From Croceicoccus pelagius (GTDB lineage Bacteria; Pseudomonadota; Alphaproteobacteria; Sphingomonadales; Sphingomonadaceae): a DNA stretch of 64,000 nt. Where the stretch lies: positions 307,079 through 371,078 of the forward strand of contig NZ_LYWY01000040.1 of NCBI RefSeq assembly GCF_001661915.1, written 5' to 3'. Each line of letters opens with the position of its first letter. Within the stretch, counting starts at the first letter, position 1. The notes under the pieces were generated by a model. That model was given only the letters and a program-made list of their open reading frames with translations, was not told the DNA's origin and made no database searches. Shown one piece after another: positions 1-9,076 of the stretch. A program made the position numbers and the translations under genes.

Positions 1-491
1 TGAAGCGGATGCGCGAAAGCGGGATCGGCACGCCGGTCCTGATGCTTTCGGCGCTCGGTCGCACGATCGACCGGGCCGAGGGTCTGGACGCAGGCGCGGA
101 CGACTATCTGGCGAAGCCTTTCGAGGCGACCGAGCTGCTCGCCCGCCTTCGCGCCCTGCACCGCCGCGCCGCCGGTCATGCCCATAGCGCGGTCATCATC
201 CACGGTGCTTTCGAGTGCCACGTAAAGGCCCGCACCGCCTTTCGCGGGTCCAAGCACCTTGCGCTCAGCCCCAAGGAATTCGAGCTTTTCCGCTACCTGA
301 TGGAAAACGCAGGCGAAGTCGTGACGCGCGAAATGCTGCTGCGTGACGTCTGGAAAATGAGCTTCGATCCGCAGACCAATGTCGTCGACGTCAACATCGG
401 CCGCCTTCGCCGCAAGCTGGAGGACGGTTTCAACTCGCCCGCGCTGGAAACCATCTGGGGGACCGGCTATCGCCTGCTCGACGGCAAGTGA
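1..491 (+). CDS. OmpR/PhoB-type response regulator, 5' end missing
   Basis: The reading frame is open from the left edge, so the true start and the phospho-acceptor half of the receiver are outside the window. What remains is the end of the receiver domain (AGADDYLAKPF, with the conserved Lys that follows beta-5) and a complete winged-helix DNA-binding domain (LSPKEFELFRYL to the GTGYRL end), as in the OmpR/PhoB family. It is followed 47 bases later by a histidine kinase on the same strand, so the two are very likely a cognate two-component pair. The signal and target genes cannot be read from the sequence. Confidence 0.92.
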   Translation, partial: KRMRESGIGTPVLMLSALGRTIDRAEGLDAGADDYLAKPFEATELLARLRALHRRAAGHAHSAVIIHGAFECHVKARTAFRGSKHLALSPKEFELFRYLMENAGEVVTREMLLRDVWKMSFDPQTNVVDVNIGRLRRKLEDGFNSPALETIWGTGYRLLDGK

Positions 492-538
492 TCGCGCCTG
501 ATGCGCGCGGCTTGCCGAGAACGGGGGCATAGCGCGGC

Positions 539-1906
539 GTGACACAGGTCAGACTGCTCGATTCGATTTTCACCAGGCTCGTCGCCTGGTCCATCGCGGT
601 CTGCATCGTCGTCGTGCTGGTGCTGGGCGCGCTGGTCGGTGCGAAGTTCGAACAACTGTCGACCGCAACCCAGGAAGCGGCCGTCAACGCCGACGTGACG
701 ACACTGGCCGAGGCATACCGGGAGGACGGTGTCACCGGCCTTGCCCGCCGCATCAACGAACGCCTCGCCTTCAGCGCGCCTGCGGGCACGGCGCCGTACT
801 ACCTGCTGGTCGACAACGACGGCGCGATCATCACCGGCAACCTGCGCGGCTGGCCAGAGGGCTTTGACGTAGGGACAGAGCCCAGATCGATCGCCCTTCC
901 GGATGGCACGCGCGTCTATGCTCGCGCGATGATGCTGGCCGAGGGCAAGCTGTTCGTGTCGCGCGAATCCAGCCTCGATGAGATGATCCTCAACGAGATC
1001 GGCTTTGCCTTCGTCGCAGGCGGCCTTTTCGTCGTCTTTGCGGTCGGCGTTGCCGGACGGCTGACGACGGTGCGCCTTTCGCGCCGCGTCGGCCGCGTCA
1101 TCCAGGCCTTTCAGAACCCGGACGAGAAACGGCTGGAACAGCTGGCGAAAGACCGCGACGCCGAGGACGAGATCGGCGAACTGACACGGCAGACGAGCGA
1201 GACGCTGAACCGCCTCAACCATCTCGTCGATTCTCAGCGCGAGACGACCGACCTCATCGCGCACGAGATGCGCACCCCGCTGATGCATCTCGACAGCCGC
1301 ATCCTGAAATCGCTGAAGACCGCACCTGACGATGCCACGGCGCAGGGGTTGAGCGAGGCACGCAGCGACATCCGCGGGGTCATTACCATGCTCGAATCGC
1401 TGCTAGACATCTCGCACAGCGAAGCACACCGCGGCGACCCGCGCGGGCTGCATCCCGTGGACCTTTCGGACCTGCTCGAACACGTCGCCGAAATCTATGA
1501 AGGCAGCGCCGAAGAAACCGGCCACCACTTCGAATGGGAAATCGCGCCGGGGGTGACCTTTCTTGGCGAGGAAATGCAGCTCACGCGCCTTGTCACCAAC
1601 CTGCTCGACAACGCGTTCAAGTACGTGCCCAAGGGCGGAACCGTCATACTGACGCTGGCAGAAGGGCCGCTGATCACCGTCTCGGACTCCGGTCCCGGCA
1701 TTCCCTATGAAGACCGCGACGCAATTTTCGACCGTTTTCGCAGAGCCAAGGGCAACGACGGCAGCAGCGGCGGCTCGGGCCTTGGCCTCGCGCTCGCCCG
1801 CGCCATTGCGCGCCGACACGGGCTCGACATCCGGCTCAAGCCGACGATGCGCGGCGCAACGTTCGAAGTCGGGCGCGAGAAGGCGAAAGCCGAAGAATCG
1901 GCCTGA
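539..1906 (+). CDS. Membrane sensor histidine kinase
   Basis: 455 residues from a GTG start. Transmembrane segments are visible at about 14-36 and 155-174, enclosing a periplasmic sensor of about 115 residues. The phospho-acceptor His is in AHEMRTPL (His242), followed by an HATPase domain with the N box (NLLDNAFKY), G1 (DSGPGIP) and G2 (GSGLGLAL). It should autophosphorylate and pass phosphate to the regulator encoded just upstream. Its stop codon abuts the stop of the convergent Lrp-type gene with no spacer. The stimulus is unknown. Confidence 0.93.
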   Translation: MTQVRLLDSIFTRLVAWSIAVCIVVVLVLGALVGAKFEQLSTATQEAAVNADVTTLAEAYREDGVTGLARRINERLAFSAPAGTAPYYLLVDNDGAIITGNLRGWPEGFDVGTEPRSIALPDGTRVYARAMMLAEGKLFVSRESSLDEMILNEIGFAFVAGGLFVVFAVGVAGRLTTVRLSRRVGRVIQAFQNPDEKRLEQLAKDRDAEDEIGELTRQTSETLNRLNHLVDSQRETTDLIAHEMRTPLMHLDSRILKSLKTAPDDATAQGLSEARSDIRGVITMLESLLDISHSEAHRGDPRGLHPVDLSDLLEHVAEIYEGSAEETGHHFEWEIAPGVTFLGEEMQLTRLVTNLLDNAFKYVPKGGTVILTLAEGPLITVSDSGPGIPYEDRDAIFDRFRRAKGNDGSSGGSGLGLALARAIARRHGLDIRLKPTMRGATFEVGREKAKAEESA

Positions 1907-2380
1907 TCAGATCGGAAGCCGCGTCGTCCACTTGATGCGGCGCATGGCGAAGCTGGAATTGACCGAGGCGACGCCCGGCATGTGGACGAGCACTTTCTTC
2001 AGGAACCGCTCGTATTCCTCGATCGATCCGGCAACCACGCGCAGCAGGTAGTCGCTGTCCCCGCCGACGAGGAAGCACTCCACGATCTGCGGGTGGCTGT
2101 CGACCGCGCCGGCAAAGGCTTCCAACGTATCTTCATCGTGCCGCGTGATGCGAACGTTGGCGAAGACATCGACGCCAAGCCCGACCTTGCGCTGATCGAG
2201 CACGATCTCGCGGCTGGCGATCACGCCATCTTCTTCCAGCTTCTTGAGCCGCCGCCAGCAGGGCGTGTGGGACAGGCCCACTTTATCGGCCAGCGCATTG
2301 ATCGAAAGTTCGGGTTCGGCCTGCATGGTGCGCAGGATCTTCCAGTCGGTATCGTCCATGCCATTTCGCATTTGCATCAA
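1907..2380 (-). CDS. Lrp/AsnC family transcriptional regulator (BkdR-like)
   Basis: 157 residues, the usual Lrp/AsnC length. An N-terminal winged HTH (DDTDWKILRTMQ... SINALADKVGLSHTPCWRRL) is followed by a RAM/AsnC effector-binding domain (RVVAGSIEEYERFL). Met8 (high coordinate 2359) is an equally good start; neither has a clear ribosome-binding site. The gene is divergent from the branched-chain 2-oxoacid dehydrogenase genes. In Pseudomonas the Lrp homologue BkdR sits beside and activates bkd, so a role as a local regulator sensing branched-chain amino acids is inferred. Confidence 0.9.
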   Translation of the reverse strand: MMQMRNGMDDTDWKILRTMQAEPELSINALADKVGLSHTPCWRRLKKLEEDGVIASREIVLDQRKVGLGVDVFANVRITRHDEDTLEAFAGAVDSHPQIVECFLVGGDSDYLLRVVAGSIEEYERFLKKVLVHMPGVASVNSSFAMRRIKWTTRLPI

Positions 2381-2415
2381 ATAGTGAAATAGCTTTTACG
2401 CCAGAGAGCCGGAAA

Positions 2416-2430
2416 AGGAAAATTTTTCCT
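2416..2430. promoter_or_regulatory. AT-rich palindrome in the lrp-bkd intergenic region
   Basis: AGGAAAATTTTTCCT has perfect 7-base arms around a central T. It lies between the divergent Lrp-type and bkd genes in an otherwise GC-rich region. Lrp-family operators are typically AT-rich 15-base palindromes, so this is a candidate binding site for the adjacent regulator. The binding is inferred. Confidence 0.5.
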
Positions 2431-2530
2431 AACAGGGCGTGCGCGGCGGCAGATTCAGGGAAAACATTCCTCTCAAACTGCGTTAGACTGACGAGAGCGG
2501 CCCGCGAACATGCCGCAAGAGGATGCACGT

Positions 2531-3802
2531 GTGACGAAATCGAACCTTCCCCGCCTAGAGCTTCACATTCCGGAGCCGCCTTCCCGTCCCGATACGGAAG
2601 TCAGCTTCGCGCACGTCAATCGCGGCGAGGCTGGCGCGGTGCGCCGCCCCGACATTGCCGAGCACGAAAGCAACATGCGCGACCTGCCGTACGAGCTGAT
2701 CCGCGTGCTAGACGACGACGACAGGGCCGTCGGTCCCTGGGACCCGAAGCTTGCGCCCGAAACGCTGATCAAGGGCCTGCGCGCCATGGTCCTGACCCGC
2801 GCGTTCGACGACCGGCTGTTCCGCGCCCATCGCCAGGGCAAGACCAGCTTCTACATGAAGTCCACCGGCGAGGAGGCGATCTCTGCCGCGCAATCTATGG
2901 CGCTGGACAAGGGGGACATGTTCTTTCCCACCTATCGCGCGATGGCTTGGCTTCACGCGCGCAACTATCCGCTCACCACGCTGTGCAACCAGATCTTCTC
3001 GAATGCGGAAGACCCGCTGGCGGGCAAGCAGCTGCCGATCCTGCACTCTGCGCGTGAGTACGATTTCTACTCGATCTCGGGCAACCTGGGCGTTCGTTTC
3101 GTCCATGCCGTGGGCTGGGCGATGGCGTCGGCCTACAAGAACGACACCAAGATTTCCCTCGCTTATGTCGGTGACGGCACGACTGCGGAAGGCGACTTCC
3201 ACGAAGCGATGACCTTCGCCGCCGCCTACCGCGCGCCGACGATCCTGTGCGTTACGAACAACCAGTACGCGATTTCCAGCTTCGCCGGTTTCGCAGCGCC
3301 CGAACGTCTGCCGTTTGCGGCCAAGGCGCTGGCCTATGGCTTCCCCGGCATCAAGGTCGACGGCAACGATTTCCTTGCCGTCTGGGGCGCGACGCAGTGG
3401 GCGGCAGAACGTGCCCGCACCAACAACGGCCCGACCCTGATCGAGTTCTACACCTACCGCGCCGAAGGGCACTCCACCTCCGACGATCCCAGCGCATATC
3501 GCCCCAAGGACGAAGCGAAGCACTGGCCGCTGGGGGATCCGGTCGAGCGCCTGAAGGACCACCTGATCGCGCTGGGCGCATGGGACGAGGAGCGTCACGC
3601 CGCGCTGGAAGCCGAACTGAAGGAAAAGGTGAAGATCGCCGTGAAGGAAGCCGAGGCCATCGGCACTCTGGGCCAGTCGAAGCCCCCGATCGAGGAAATG
3701 TTCGAGGACGTCTTCGCCGAAAAGGACTGGAGGCTGAAAGAACAGCTGCGCGAGCTCAAGCGCCGCCGTGCCGGGGATTCTGCGGCAGGAGAAGGCGCAT
3801 GA
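2531..3802 (+). CDS. bkdA1: Branched-chain 2-oxoacid dehydrogenase E1 alpha subunit
   Basis: Thiamine-diphosphate-dependent E1 alpha subunit that decarboxylates the 2-oxoacids of Val, Leu and Ile. The ThDP motif GDGTTAEGDFHEAM...NNQYAISS lies at about residues 215-245, and the phosphorylation-loop-like region YRAEGHSTSDDPSAY follows. The proline-rich N-terminal extension (LELHIPEPPSRPD) is typical of BkdA1 and not of PdhA. I prefer the GTG at 2531 because AAGAGGA precedes it by 7 bases; an in-frame ATG at 2510 would add 7 residues. The gene overlaps the E1 beta start by ATGA. This is the first gene of a three-gene operon. Confidence 0.93.
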   Translation: MTKSNLPRLELHIPEPPSRPDTEVSFAHVNRGEAGAVRRPDIAEHESNMRDLPYELIRVLDDDDRAVGPWDPKLAPETLIKGLRAMVLTRAFDDRLFRAHRQGKTSFYMKSTGEEAISAAQSMALDKGDMFFPTYRAMAWLHARNYPLTTLCNQIFSNAEDPLAGKQLPILHSAREYDFYSISGNLGVRFVHAVGWAMASAYKNDTKISLAYVGDGTTAEGDFHEAMTFAAAYRAPTILCVTNNQYAISSFAGFAAPERLPFAAKALAYGFPGIKVDGNDFLAVWGATQWAAERARTNNGPTLIEFYTYRAEGHSTSDDPSAYRPKDEAKHWPLGDPVERLKDHLIALGAWDEERHAALEAELKEKVKIAVKEAEAIGTLGQSKPPIEEMFEDVFAEKDWRLKEQLRELKRRRAGDSAAGEGA

Positions 3803-4830
3803 CCGAAACGAAGCGCATGAACATGATCCAGGCGCTCAACAGCGCGCTGGACGTGAAGATGGGTCAGGACGAGGACGTTCTCGTCTTCGGCGAAGACGTC
3901 GGCTATTTCGGCGGCGTCTTCCGCGTTACCGAAGGGCTTCAGGCCAAGCACGGCCTGAAACGCTGTTTCGACGCGCCGCTGACCGAAGGCGGCATCATCG
4001 GCAGCGCCATCGGCATGGCGGCGTACGGCCTGAAGCCGGTGCCCGAGATCCAGTTCGCCGACTACATCCTGCCCGCTTACGACCAGCTCGTGTCCGAAGC
4101 CGCGCGCCTGCGTTACCGTTCAAACGGCGAGTTTTCGGCCCCCGTCACCGTACGCACTCCCTATGGCGGCGGCATCTTCGGCGGTCAGACCCACTCGCAG
4201 AGCCCCGAGGCGATCTTCGCCCACGTCACGGGCCTCAAGACGGTGATCCCGTCGAACCCCTATGACGCCAAGGGCCTGCTCATCGCCTCGATCGAGTGCG
4301 AGGATCCGGTCATTTTCCTTGAGCCCAAGCGCCTCTACAACGGCCCCTTTTATGGCCGCCCGGACGAGGAGCTGAAGACCTGGGCCAATTCGGGCCTTGC
4401 CACAGCGGACGTCCCCGTCGGGCATTACGAAGTCCCGCTGGGCCGCGCGTCGCTGGTGCGCGAAGGCAGCGAAGTCACCGTACTTGCCTATGGCACGATG
4501 GTTCACGTTGCAGAGGCCGGTATCGCCGATGCCGGTGTCGATGCCGAACTGATCGACCTTCGCTCCATCGTCCCGCTCGACATCGATGCGATCACCGCCT
4601 CGGTACGCAAGACGGGCCGCTGCGTCATCCTGCACGAGGCATCGCGCTTCGGCGGCTTCGGCGGCGAGCTTTCCGCGCTCGTCCAGGAACGCTGCTTCGA
4701 CTACCTGCGCGCGCCGATCGAACGTGTCGCGGGCTACGACATGCCCTACCCTCACGCTTTCGAATGGGATTATTTCCCCGGGCCGATCCGGCTTGCCGAG
4801 GCGATAAAAGCAGCCGTGGAGTATCGCTGA
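3799..4830 (+). CDS. bkdA2: Branched-chain 2-oxoacid dehydrogenase E1 beta subunit
   Basis: 343 residues. It has the E1 beta signatures FGEDVGYFGGVFRVTEGL (pyrimidine-binding domain), TPYGGGIFGGQTHSQSPE and the C-terminal transketolase domain ending in EWDYFPGPIRLAEA. The start is the ATG overlapping the stop of the alpha gene; the longer open frame upstream is spurious because it overlaps E1 alpha. It forms the alpha2beta2 E1 heterotetramer. It overlaps the E2 start by one base (TGATG), which implies translational coupling. Confidence 0.94.
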   Translation: MTETKRMNMIQALNSALDVKMGQDEDVLVFGEDVGYFGGVFRVTEGLQAKHGLKRCFDAPLTEGGIIGSAIGMAAYGLKPVPEIQFADYILPAYDQLVSEAARLRYRSNGEFSAPVTVRTPYGGGIFGGQTHSQSPEAIFAHVTGLKTVIPSNPYDAKGLLIASIECEDPVIFLEPKRLYNGPFYGRPDEELKTWANSGLATADVPVGHYEVPLGRASLVREGSEVTVLAYGTMVHVAEAGIADAGVDAELIDLRSIVPLDIDAITASVRKTGRCVILHEASRFGGFGGELSALVQERCFDYLRAPIERVAGYDMPYPHAFEWDYFPGPIRLAEAIKAAVEYR

Positions 4831-6122
4831 TGGGTACGTATAAGTTCCGCCTGCCCGACATCGGCGAAGGCGTCGCAGAGGCCGAGATCACCGCATGGCA
4901 CGTCAAGGTCGGCGACACGATCGAGGAGGACGACGCGCTGTGCGACGTGATGACCGACAAGGCCACCGTCGACATGACGAGCCCCGTCGGCGGCACGATT
5001 CTGGCGATTCACGGCGAAGTAGGCGAGATGAAGGCCGTCGGTTCGGTCCTCGTAGAGCTTGAGGTCGAAGGTGCCGGAAACGATGGGGGCAATTCGGCCG
5101 ACGAAGTCCCCGCCCCCGCAACGGCCCCGAACGAGGCGCCCGAAGGCCCCACCCCACCGCCTGCCGAGGACAAGCCCGCCGCTCCCAAGCCCGCCACGGC
5201 TCCGAAGCCTGCCCCGGCACCGGTTGCCAAGCGCCCCGCCCCTGCGCCGACGACGGAGGTCGATCACGCCGGCTTCCCGCTTGCTGCCCCCGCAACGCGT
5301 CGCCGCGCCGCCAAGCTGGGTATCGACCTGTCGAAAGTCCCAGGCACGGGCCGCAATGGCCGCGTCACGCCCGAAGATATCGAGAACTATCTTGGCGGCG
5401 GCGACCCGCGCTTCGCGACGCGCGGCGGTGTCGAGGAGATCAAGATCATCGGCCTTCGCCGCAAGATTGCGGAGCGCATGGAGGAGACGTGGTGCCGTAT
5501 CCCACACATCACTTATGTCGAGGAATTCGACGTCACCGCGCTGGAAGACCTGCGTGCCGTGCTCAACGCATCGCGCGGGGAGGGCCAGCCCAAGCTGACC
5601 TTCCTGCCCTTCCTCGTGCGCGCCATCGTGAAGACGGTCCCCGACTTCCCGCACATCAACGCGCACTACGACGACGATTCAGGCGTGCTGCGCCAGCACG
5701 GCGCGGTCCATGTCGGCATCGCGACCGCCACCCCTGCGGGCCTGATGGTCCCCGTCGTCCGCCATGCCGAACAGATGGACGCATGGACCACGGCGGACGA
5801 GATCACGCGCCTGTCAAAAGCCGCACGCGATGGCGGGGCCAGCCGAGAGGAGCTGTCCGGCTCCACCATCACGATCACGTCGCTCGGCCCCATCGGCGGT
5901 GTCGCCACCACCCCGATCATCAATCGCCCTGAAACGGCCATAGTCGGCCCGAACAAGATCGTGGAGCGCCTGGAACGCCGCAATGGCGAGATCGTGACGC
6001 GAATGATCATGCCGGTCTCGTCCAGCTTCGATCACCGCATCGTCGACGGATACGAAGCCGCCCAATTCATGCAGGCCCTGAAACGCCTGATCGAGAACCC
6101 GGCGCTTCTCTACATGGACTGA
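4830..6122 (+). CDS. bkdB: Branched-chain 2-oxoacid dehydrogenase E2 (dihydrolipoyl transacylase)
   Basis: 430 residues. There is one lipoyl domain at about 1-76 with the lipoylation Lys44 in DKATVDM, then a Pro/Ala-rich linker at about 90-140, a peripheral subunit-binding domain at about 145-180 (ATRRRAAKLGIDL...GRNGRVTPEDI), and a catalytic 2-oxoacid acyltransferase domain ending with SFDHRIVDGYEA, which holds the active-site His and Asp. It transfers the branched acyl group to CoA. No E3 (lipoamide dehydrogenase) gene follows, so E3 must be supplied from elsewhere. Confidence 0.94.
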   Translation: MGTYKFRLPDIGEGVAEAEITAWHVKVGDTIEEDDALCDVMTDKATVDMTSPVGGTILAIHGEVGEMKAVGSVLVELEVEGAGNDGGNSADEVPAPATAPNEAPEGPTPPPAEDKPAAPKPATAPKPAPAPVAKRPAPAPTTEVDHAGFPLAAPATRRRAAKLGIDLSKVPGTGRNGRVTPEDIENYLGGGDPRFATRGGVEEIKIIGLRRKIAERMEETWCRIPHITYVEEFDVTALEDLRAVLNASRGEGQPKLTFLPFLVRAIVKTVPDFPHINAHYDDDSGVLRQHGAVHVGIATATPAGLMVPVVRHAEQMDAWTTADEITRLSKAARDGGASREELSGSTITITSLGPIGGVATTPIINRPETAIVGPNKIVERLERRNGEIVTRMIMPVSSSFDHRIVDGYEAAQFMQALKRLIENPALLYMD

Positions 6123-6129
6123 ACCTTGC

Positions 6130-6155
6130 GGGCGGGCCGCACTGGCCCGCCCTTT
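6130..6155 (+). terminator. Probable intrinsic terminator after the bkd operon
   Basis: A perfect 9-base-pair stem (GGGCGGGCC with GGCCCGCCC) encloses a 5-base loop and is followed by only three T. It begins 8 bases after the E2 stop. The short T run makes it a weaker terminator. Confidence 0.55.
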
Positions 6156-6232
6156 CGCGCTTGCGGCTTTCCAAACCGGCACGCCCGCGCTAGGGGCCGT
6201 GGCTTCCAGTCAAAGGGAGCCGCGTACCGAAC

Positions 6233-6925
6233 ATGTCCGCCACGAACCTTATCCTCGTCCGCCACGGCCAGTCGCAGTGGAACCTGGAGAACCGTTTTAC
6301 CGGATGGTGGGACGTGGACCTCACCGAAAAGGGCGAGGCCGAAGCCAAGGCCGCAGGTGAACTTCTGGCCGCCAAGGGCATGCTTCCCGACGTCGCCTTC
6401 ACCTCGTTCCAGACGCGCGCGATCCGCACGCTGCACTTTGCACTGCACGCCGCGAACCGGCTGTGGATTCCCGAAACGAAGGACTGGCGCCTGAACGAGC
6501 GTCACTATGGCGGCCTCACCGGTCTCGACAAGCAGGAGACCCGCGACAAGCACGGTGACGACCAGGTGCACATCTGGCGCCGCAGCTTCGACACGCCGCC
6601 GCCCGCCATGGAAAAGGGCAGCACTTTCGACCTGTCGGCCGACCCGCGCTATGCCGGGATCGACGTGCCGATGGCCGAGAGCCTGAAGGACACGATCATC
6701 CGCGTGCTTCCCTATTACGAGGCAGAGATCGAGCCGGTCCTCGCCTCGGGCAAGACGGTCATCGTCTCGGCCCACGGCAACTCGCTGCGCGCGCTGGTGA
6801 AGCACCTGTCGGGCATTTCCGACGACGACATCACCGGCCTCGAGATTCCGACCGGCCAGCCGATCGTCTATCCGTTCGAAGGCGGCAAGCCTTCGGGCGA
6901 GCGTTACTACCTCTCGGACGCGTAA
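6233..6925 (+). CDS. gpmA: 2,3-bisphosphoglycerate-dependent phosphoglycerate mutase
   Basis: 230 residues, the normal size. The phospho-histidine motif [10 protein letters not shown], the family signatures [14 protein letters not shown] and [11 protein letters not shown], and the second catalytic His in [13 protein letters not shown] are all present. It interconverts 3- and 2-phosphoglycerate in glycolysis and gluconeogenesis. The purE gene starts 11 bases downstream, so gpmA probably heads a transcript with purE, purK and folA. Confidence 0.96.
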   Translation: MSATNLILVRHGQSQWNLENRFTGWWDVDLTEKGEAEAKAAGELLAAKGMLPDVAFTSFQTRAIRTLHFALHAANRLWIPETKDWRLNERHYGGLTGLDKQETRDKHGDDQVHIWRRSFDTPPPAMEKGSTFDLSADPRYAGIDVPMAESLKDTIIRVLPYYEAEIEPVLASGKTVIVSAHGNSLRALVKHLSGISDDDITGLEIPTGQPIVYPFEGGKPSGERYYLSDA

Positions 6926-6935
6926 GGAGCGATTG

Positions 6936-7424
6936 ATGAGCGCACTTGTCGCGATCGTCATGGGCAGCCAGTCCGACTGGTCCACCATGCGCCATGCCAA
7001 GGATGTCCTTGCCGATCTGGGCGTGGAAACCGACTGCCGCATCGTGTCGGCGCATCGCACGCCCGAACGCATGTTCGATTTCGCCAAGGGCGCAGCGGAT
7101 GAAGGCTTCAAGGTCATCATTGCGGGCGCAGGCGGTGCGGCGCACCTGCCCGGCATGATCGCATCGATGACGCACTTGCCGGTGCTGGGCGTGCCGGTGA
7201 AGTCCAAGGCGCTGTCGGGCAACGATTCGCTGCTTTCCATCGTCCAGATGCCGGGCGGGGTTCCGGTCGGCACGCTGGCCATCGGCGATGCCGGCGCGAA
7301 GAACGCAGGGCTTCTGGCCGCATCCATCCTTGCCACCAACGACGATACGCTTGCCGACCGACTGAAGGCGTGGCGCGCCGCGCAAAGCGCAAGTGTGGCC
7401 GAACGCCCCTCTGACGAGGCCTGA
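6936..7424 (+). CDS. purE: N5-carboxyaminoimidazole ribonucleotide mutase
   Basis: 162 residues. Class I PurE motifs are [29 protein letters not shown] and [21 protein letters not shown]. It moves the carboxyl group of N5-CAIR to give CAIR in purine synthesis. The ATG at 6936 is preceded by AAGGAG with 6 bases of spacing; an in-frame TTG at 6933 is less likely. It lies 12 bases before purK, its pathway partner. Confidence 0.96.
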   Translation: MSALVAIVMGSQSDWSTMRHAKDVLADLGVETDCRIVSAHRTPERMFDFAKGAADEGFKVIIAGAGGAAHLPGMIASMTHLPVLGVPVKSKALSGNDSLLSIVQMPGGVPVGTLAIGDAGAKNAGLLAASILATNDDTLADRLKAWRAAQSASVAERPSDEA

Positions 7425-7436
7425 GGAAGACGTAAG

Positions 7437-8522
7437 ATGAGCGACTTGCCGGTCATCCCCCCGGGCAGCACGATCGGTATTCTGGGCGGCGGACAGCTGG
7501 GCAGGATGCTGGCAATGGCCGCGGCGCAACTGGGCTATCGCTGCCACATCTACGCGCCTGAAGATCACTGCGTCGCTGCCGAAGTTTCCGCCGCCTTCAC
7601 GCAGGCATCGTATGAGGACGAGGCTGCGCTGGCCGCATTCGCCGCCGATTGCGACGTCGTGACTTACGAGTTCGAGAACGTCCCCGTCGCGCCGCTGGCC
7701 GCGCTTGGCGACGTGCCACTTCGCGCCCCCGCCCGCGCGCTGGAAATCGCGCAGGACCGGCTCGCCGAAAAGGACTTCGTCTCCGAACTCGGTGGAAGTC
7801 CTGCGCCCTATTTCACGCTGGAGGACGAGGCCGGCCTTTGCGCCGCGATCGAGAAGATCGGCACGCCCGGCATCCTCAAGACCCGCCGCGACGGTTACGA
7901 CGGCAAGGGCCAGTGGCGCATCAAGCGGCCAAGCGATGCCGACGAACTCACCGTACCGCCGCTGCCGCTGATCTACGAAGGCTTCGTGAAATTCGAGGCG
8001 GAGTTTTCCGTCATTCTCGTGCGCGCGCTCGACGGTCACATCCGCTTCTGGGACAGCGCGCAGAACGACCATTCCGGCGGCATCCTGTCGCGCTCCACCA
8101 TCCCGGCCAGCGACACCGTGCTTGCCCAGGTACCCGAGGCCCGCAAGCTTGCCGCCAAGGTCGCGCAAGCATTGGACTATGTCGGTGCCCTCACGCTCGA
8201 ATTCTTCGCGACAGCGGACGGTCCGGTCTTCAACGAGATGGCGCCCCGCGTGCACAATTCGGGCCACTGGACCATCGAAGGCGCGACCACCAGCCAGTTC
8301 GAGAACCACATCCGCGCCATCTGCGGACTGCCGCTGGGCGACTGCGGATTGCGCGTTCCGGGCGCGGTAATGGACAATCTCATCGGCACGACGGCGGAAG
8401 AATGCCTTCCCGTGCTTGACGACCCGAGCGCACACCTGCACCTCTACGGCAAAGGAGAGGCGCGCGAGGGGCGCAAGATGGGTCACGTGACCCGCCTTAT
8501 CCTGCATGAGGGAACCGAATGA
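7437..8522 (+). CDS. purK: 5-(carboxyamino)imidazole ribonucleotide synthase
   Basis: 361 residues. It begins with the ATP-grasp N-terminal signature IGILGGGQLGRMLAMAA and continues with TRRDGYDGKGQW (ATP-binding glycine-rich loop) and NEMAPRVHNSGHWTIEGA (metal/substrate binding). It carboxylates aminoimidazole ribonucleotide using ATP and bicarbonate, supplying N5-CAIR to PurE. It overlaps folA by ATGA. Confidence 0.96.
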   Translation: MSDLPVIPPGSTIGILGGGQLGRMLAMAAAQLGYRCHIYAPEDHCVAAEVSAAFTQASYEDEAALAAFAADCDVVTYEFENVPVAPLAALGDVPLRAPARALEIAQDRLAEKDFVSELGGSPAPYFTLEDEAGLCAAIEKIGTPGILKTRRDGYDGKGQWRIKRPSDADELTVPPLPLIYEGFVKFEAEFSVILVRALDGHIRFWDSAQNDHSGGILSRSTIPASDTVLAQVPEARKLAAKVAQALDYVGALTLEFFATADGPVFNEMAPRVHNSGHWTIEGATTSQFENHIRAICGLPLGDCGLRVPGAVMDNLIGTTAEECLPVLDDPSAHLHLYGKGEAREGRKMGHVTRLILHEGTE

Positions 8523-9040
8523 AGGGGCCGGAACTGTTCATCGTTGTCGCGCGGGCCGGAAACGGCACGATCGGCGCCGACAATCGCCTGCCCTGGCACA
8601 TTCCGGCCGATCTTGCCCATTTCAAGCGCCTGACGATGGGATCGCCCATGATCATGGGGCGAAAGACATTCGAATCGCTGCCCGGCACGCTGCCGGGCCG
8701 CCGCCACATCGTGCTGACCCGCGATCCCGAATGGATGCCGTCCAAAAGCGACGACAACGACGACGAGGATGACGACATCGAAGTCGCCAACAGCCTCGAC
8801 GATGCCATCCACCGTGCCAACGGCGCGCGTATCGCGGTGATCGGCGGTGCGGCCGTCTTTGCAGAGGCGCTGCCCCGCGCCCGCCGGATCGAATTGACCG
8901 AGATCCACCGCGACTACGACGGCGATGTCGCCATGCCCGCGATCGATCCCGCCGAATGGGAGGAGATCGCGCGCGAGGATCATCCCGAAAACGGAAAGCA
9001 TCCCGCCTTCAGCTTCGTAACCCTGCGCCGCAAGGGTTGA
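8519..9040 (+). CDS. folA: Dihydrofolate reductase
   Basis: 173 residues. It shows ARAGNGTIGADNRLPWHIPADLAHFK with the active-site acidic residue in the alpha-B helix, then MGRKTFESLPG, GRRHIVLTR and VIGGAAVF. It reduces dihydrofolate to tetrahydrofolate with NADPH. A very acidic stretch at about 76-87 (SKSDDNDDEDDD) sits after the NADPH-binding strand where most DHFRs have a short neutral loop. The gene is translationally coupled to purK by ATGA, so one-carbon supply and purine synthesis share a transcript. Confidence 0.95.
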   Translation: MKGPELFIVVARAGNGTIGADNRLPWHIPADLAHFKRLTMGSPMIMGRKTFESLPGTLPGRRHIVLTRDPEWMPSKSDDNDDEDDDIEVANSLDDAIHRANGARIAVIGGAAVFAEALPRARRIELTEIHRDYDGDVAMPAIDPAEWEEIAREDHPENGKHPAFSFVTLRRKG

Positions 9041-9076
9041 GAGCCGCGCCGCACCGGGCCTAAGGCCAAGCCAACG

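Noticed and set aside
6831..8507. A 558-codon open frame on the minus strand across purE-purK
   Set aside because: It is antisense to well-supported purine genes, has no motif and is a typical shadow frame of high-GC DNA.
8513..8560. Two GGAAC sequences near the purK-folA junction
   Set aside because: Neither has CGTT at 16-17 bases and both lie in coding sequence.
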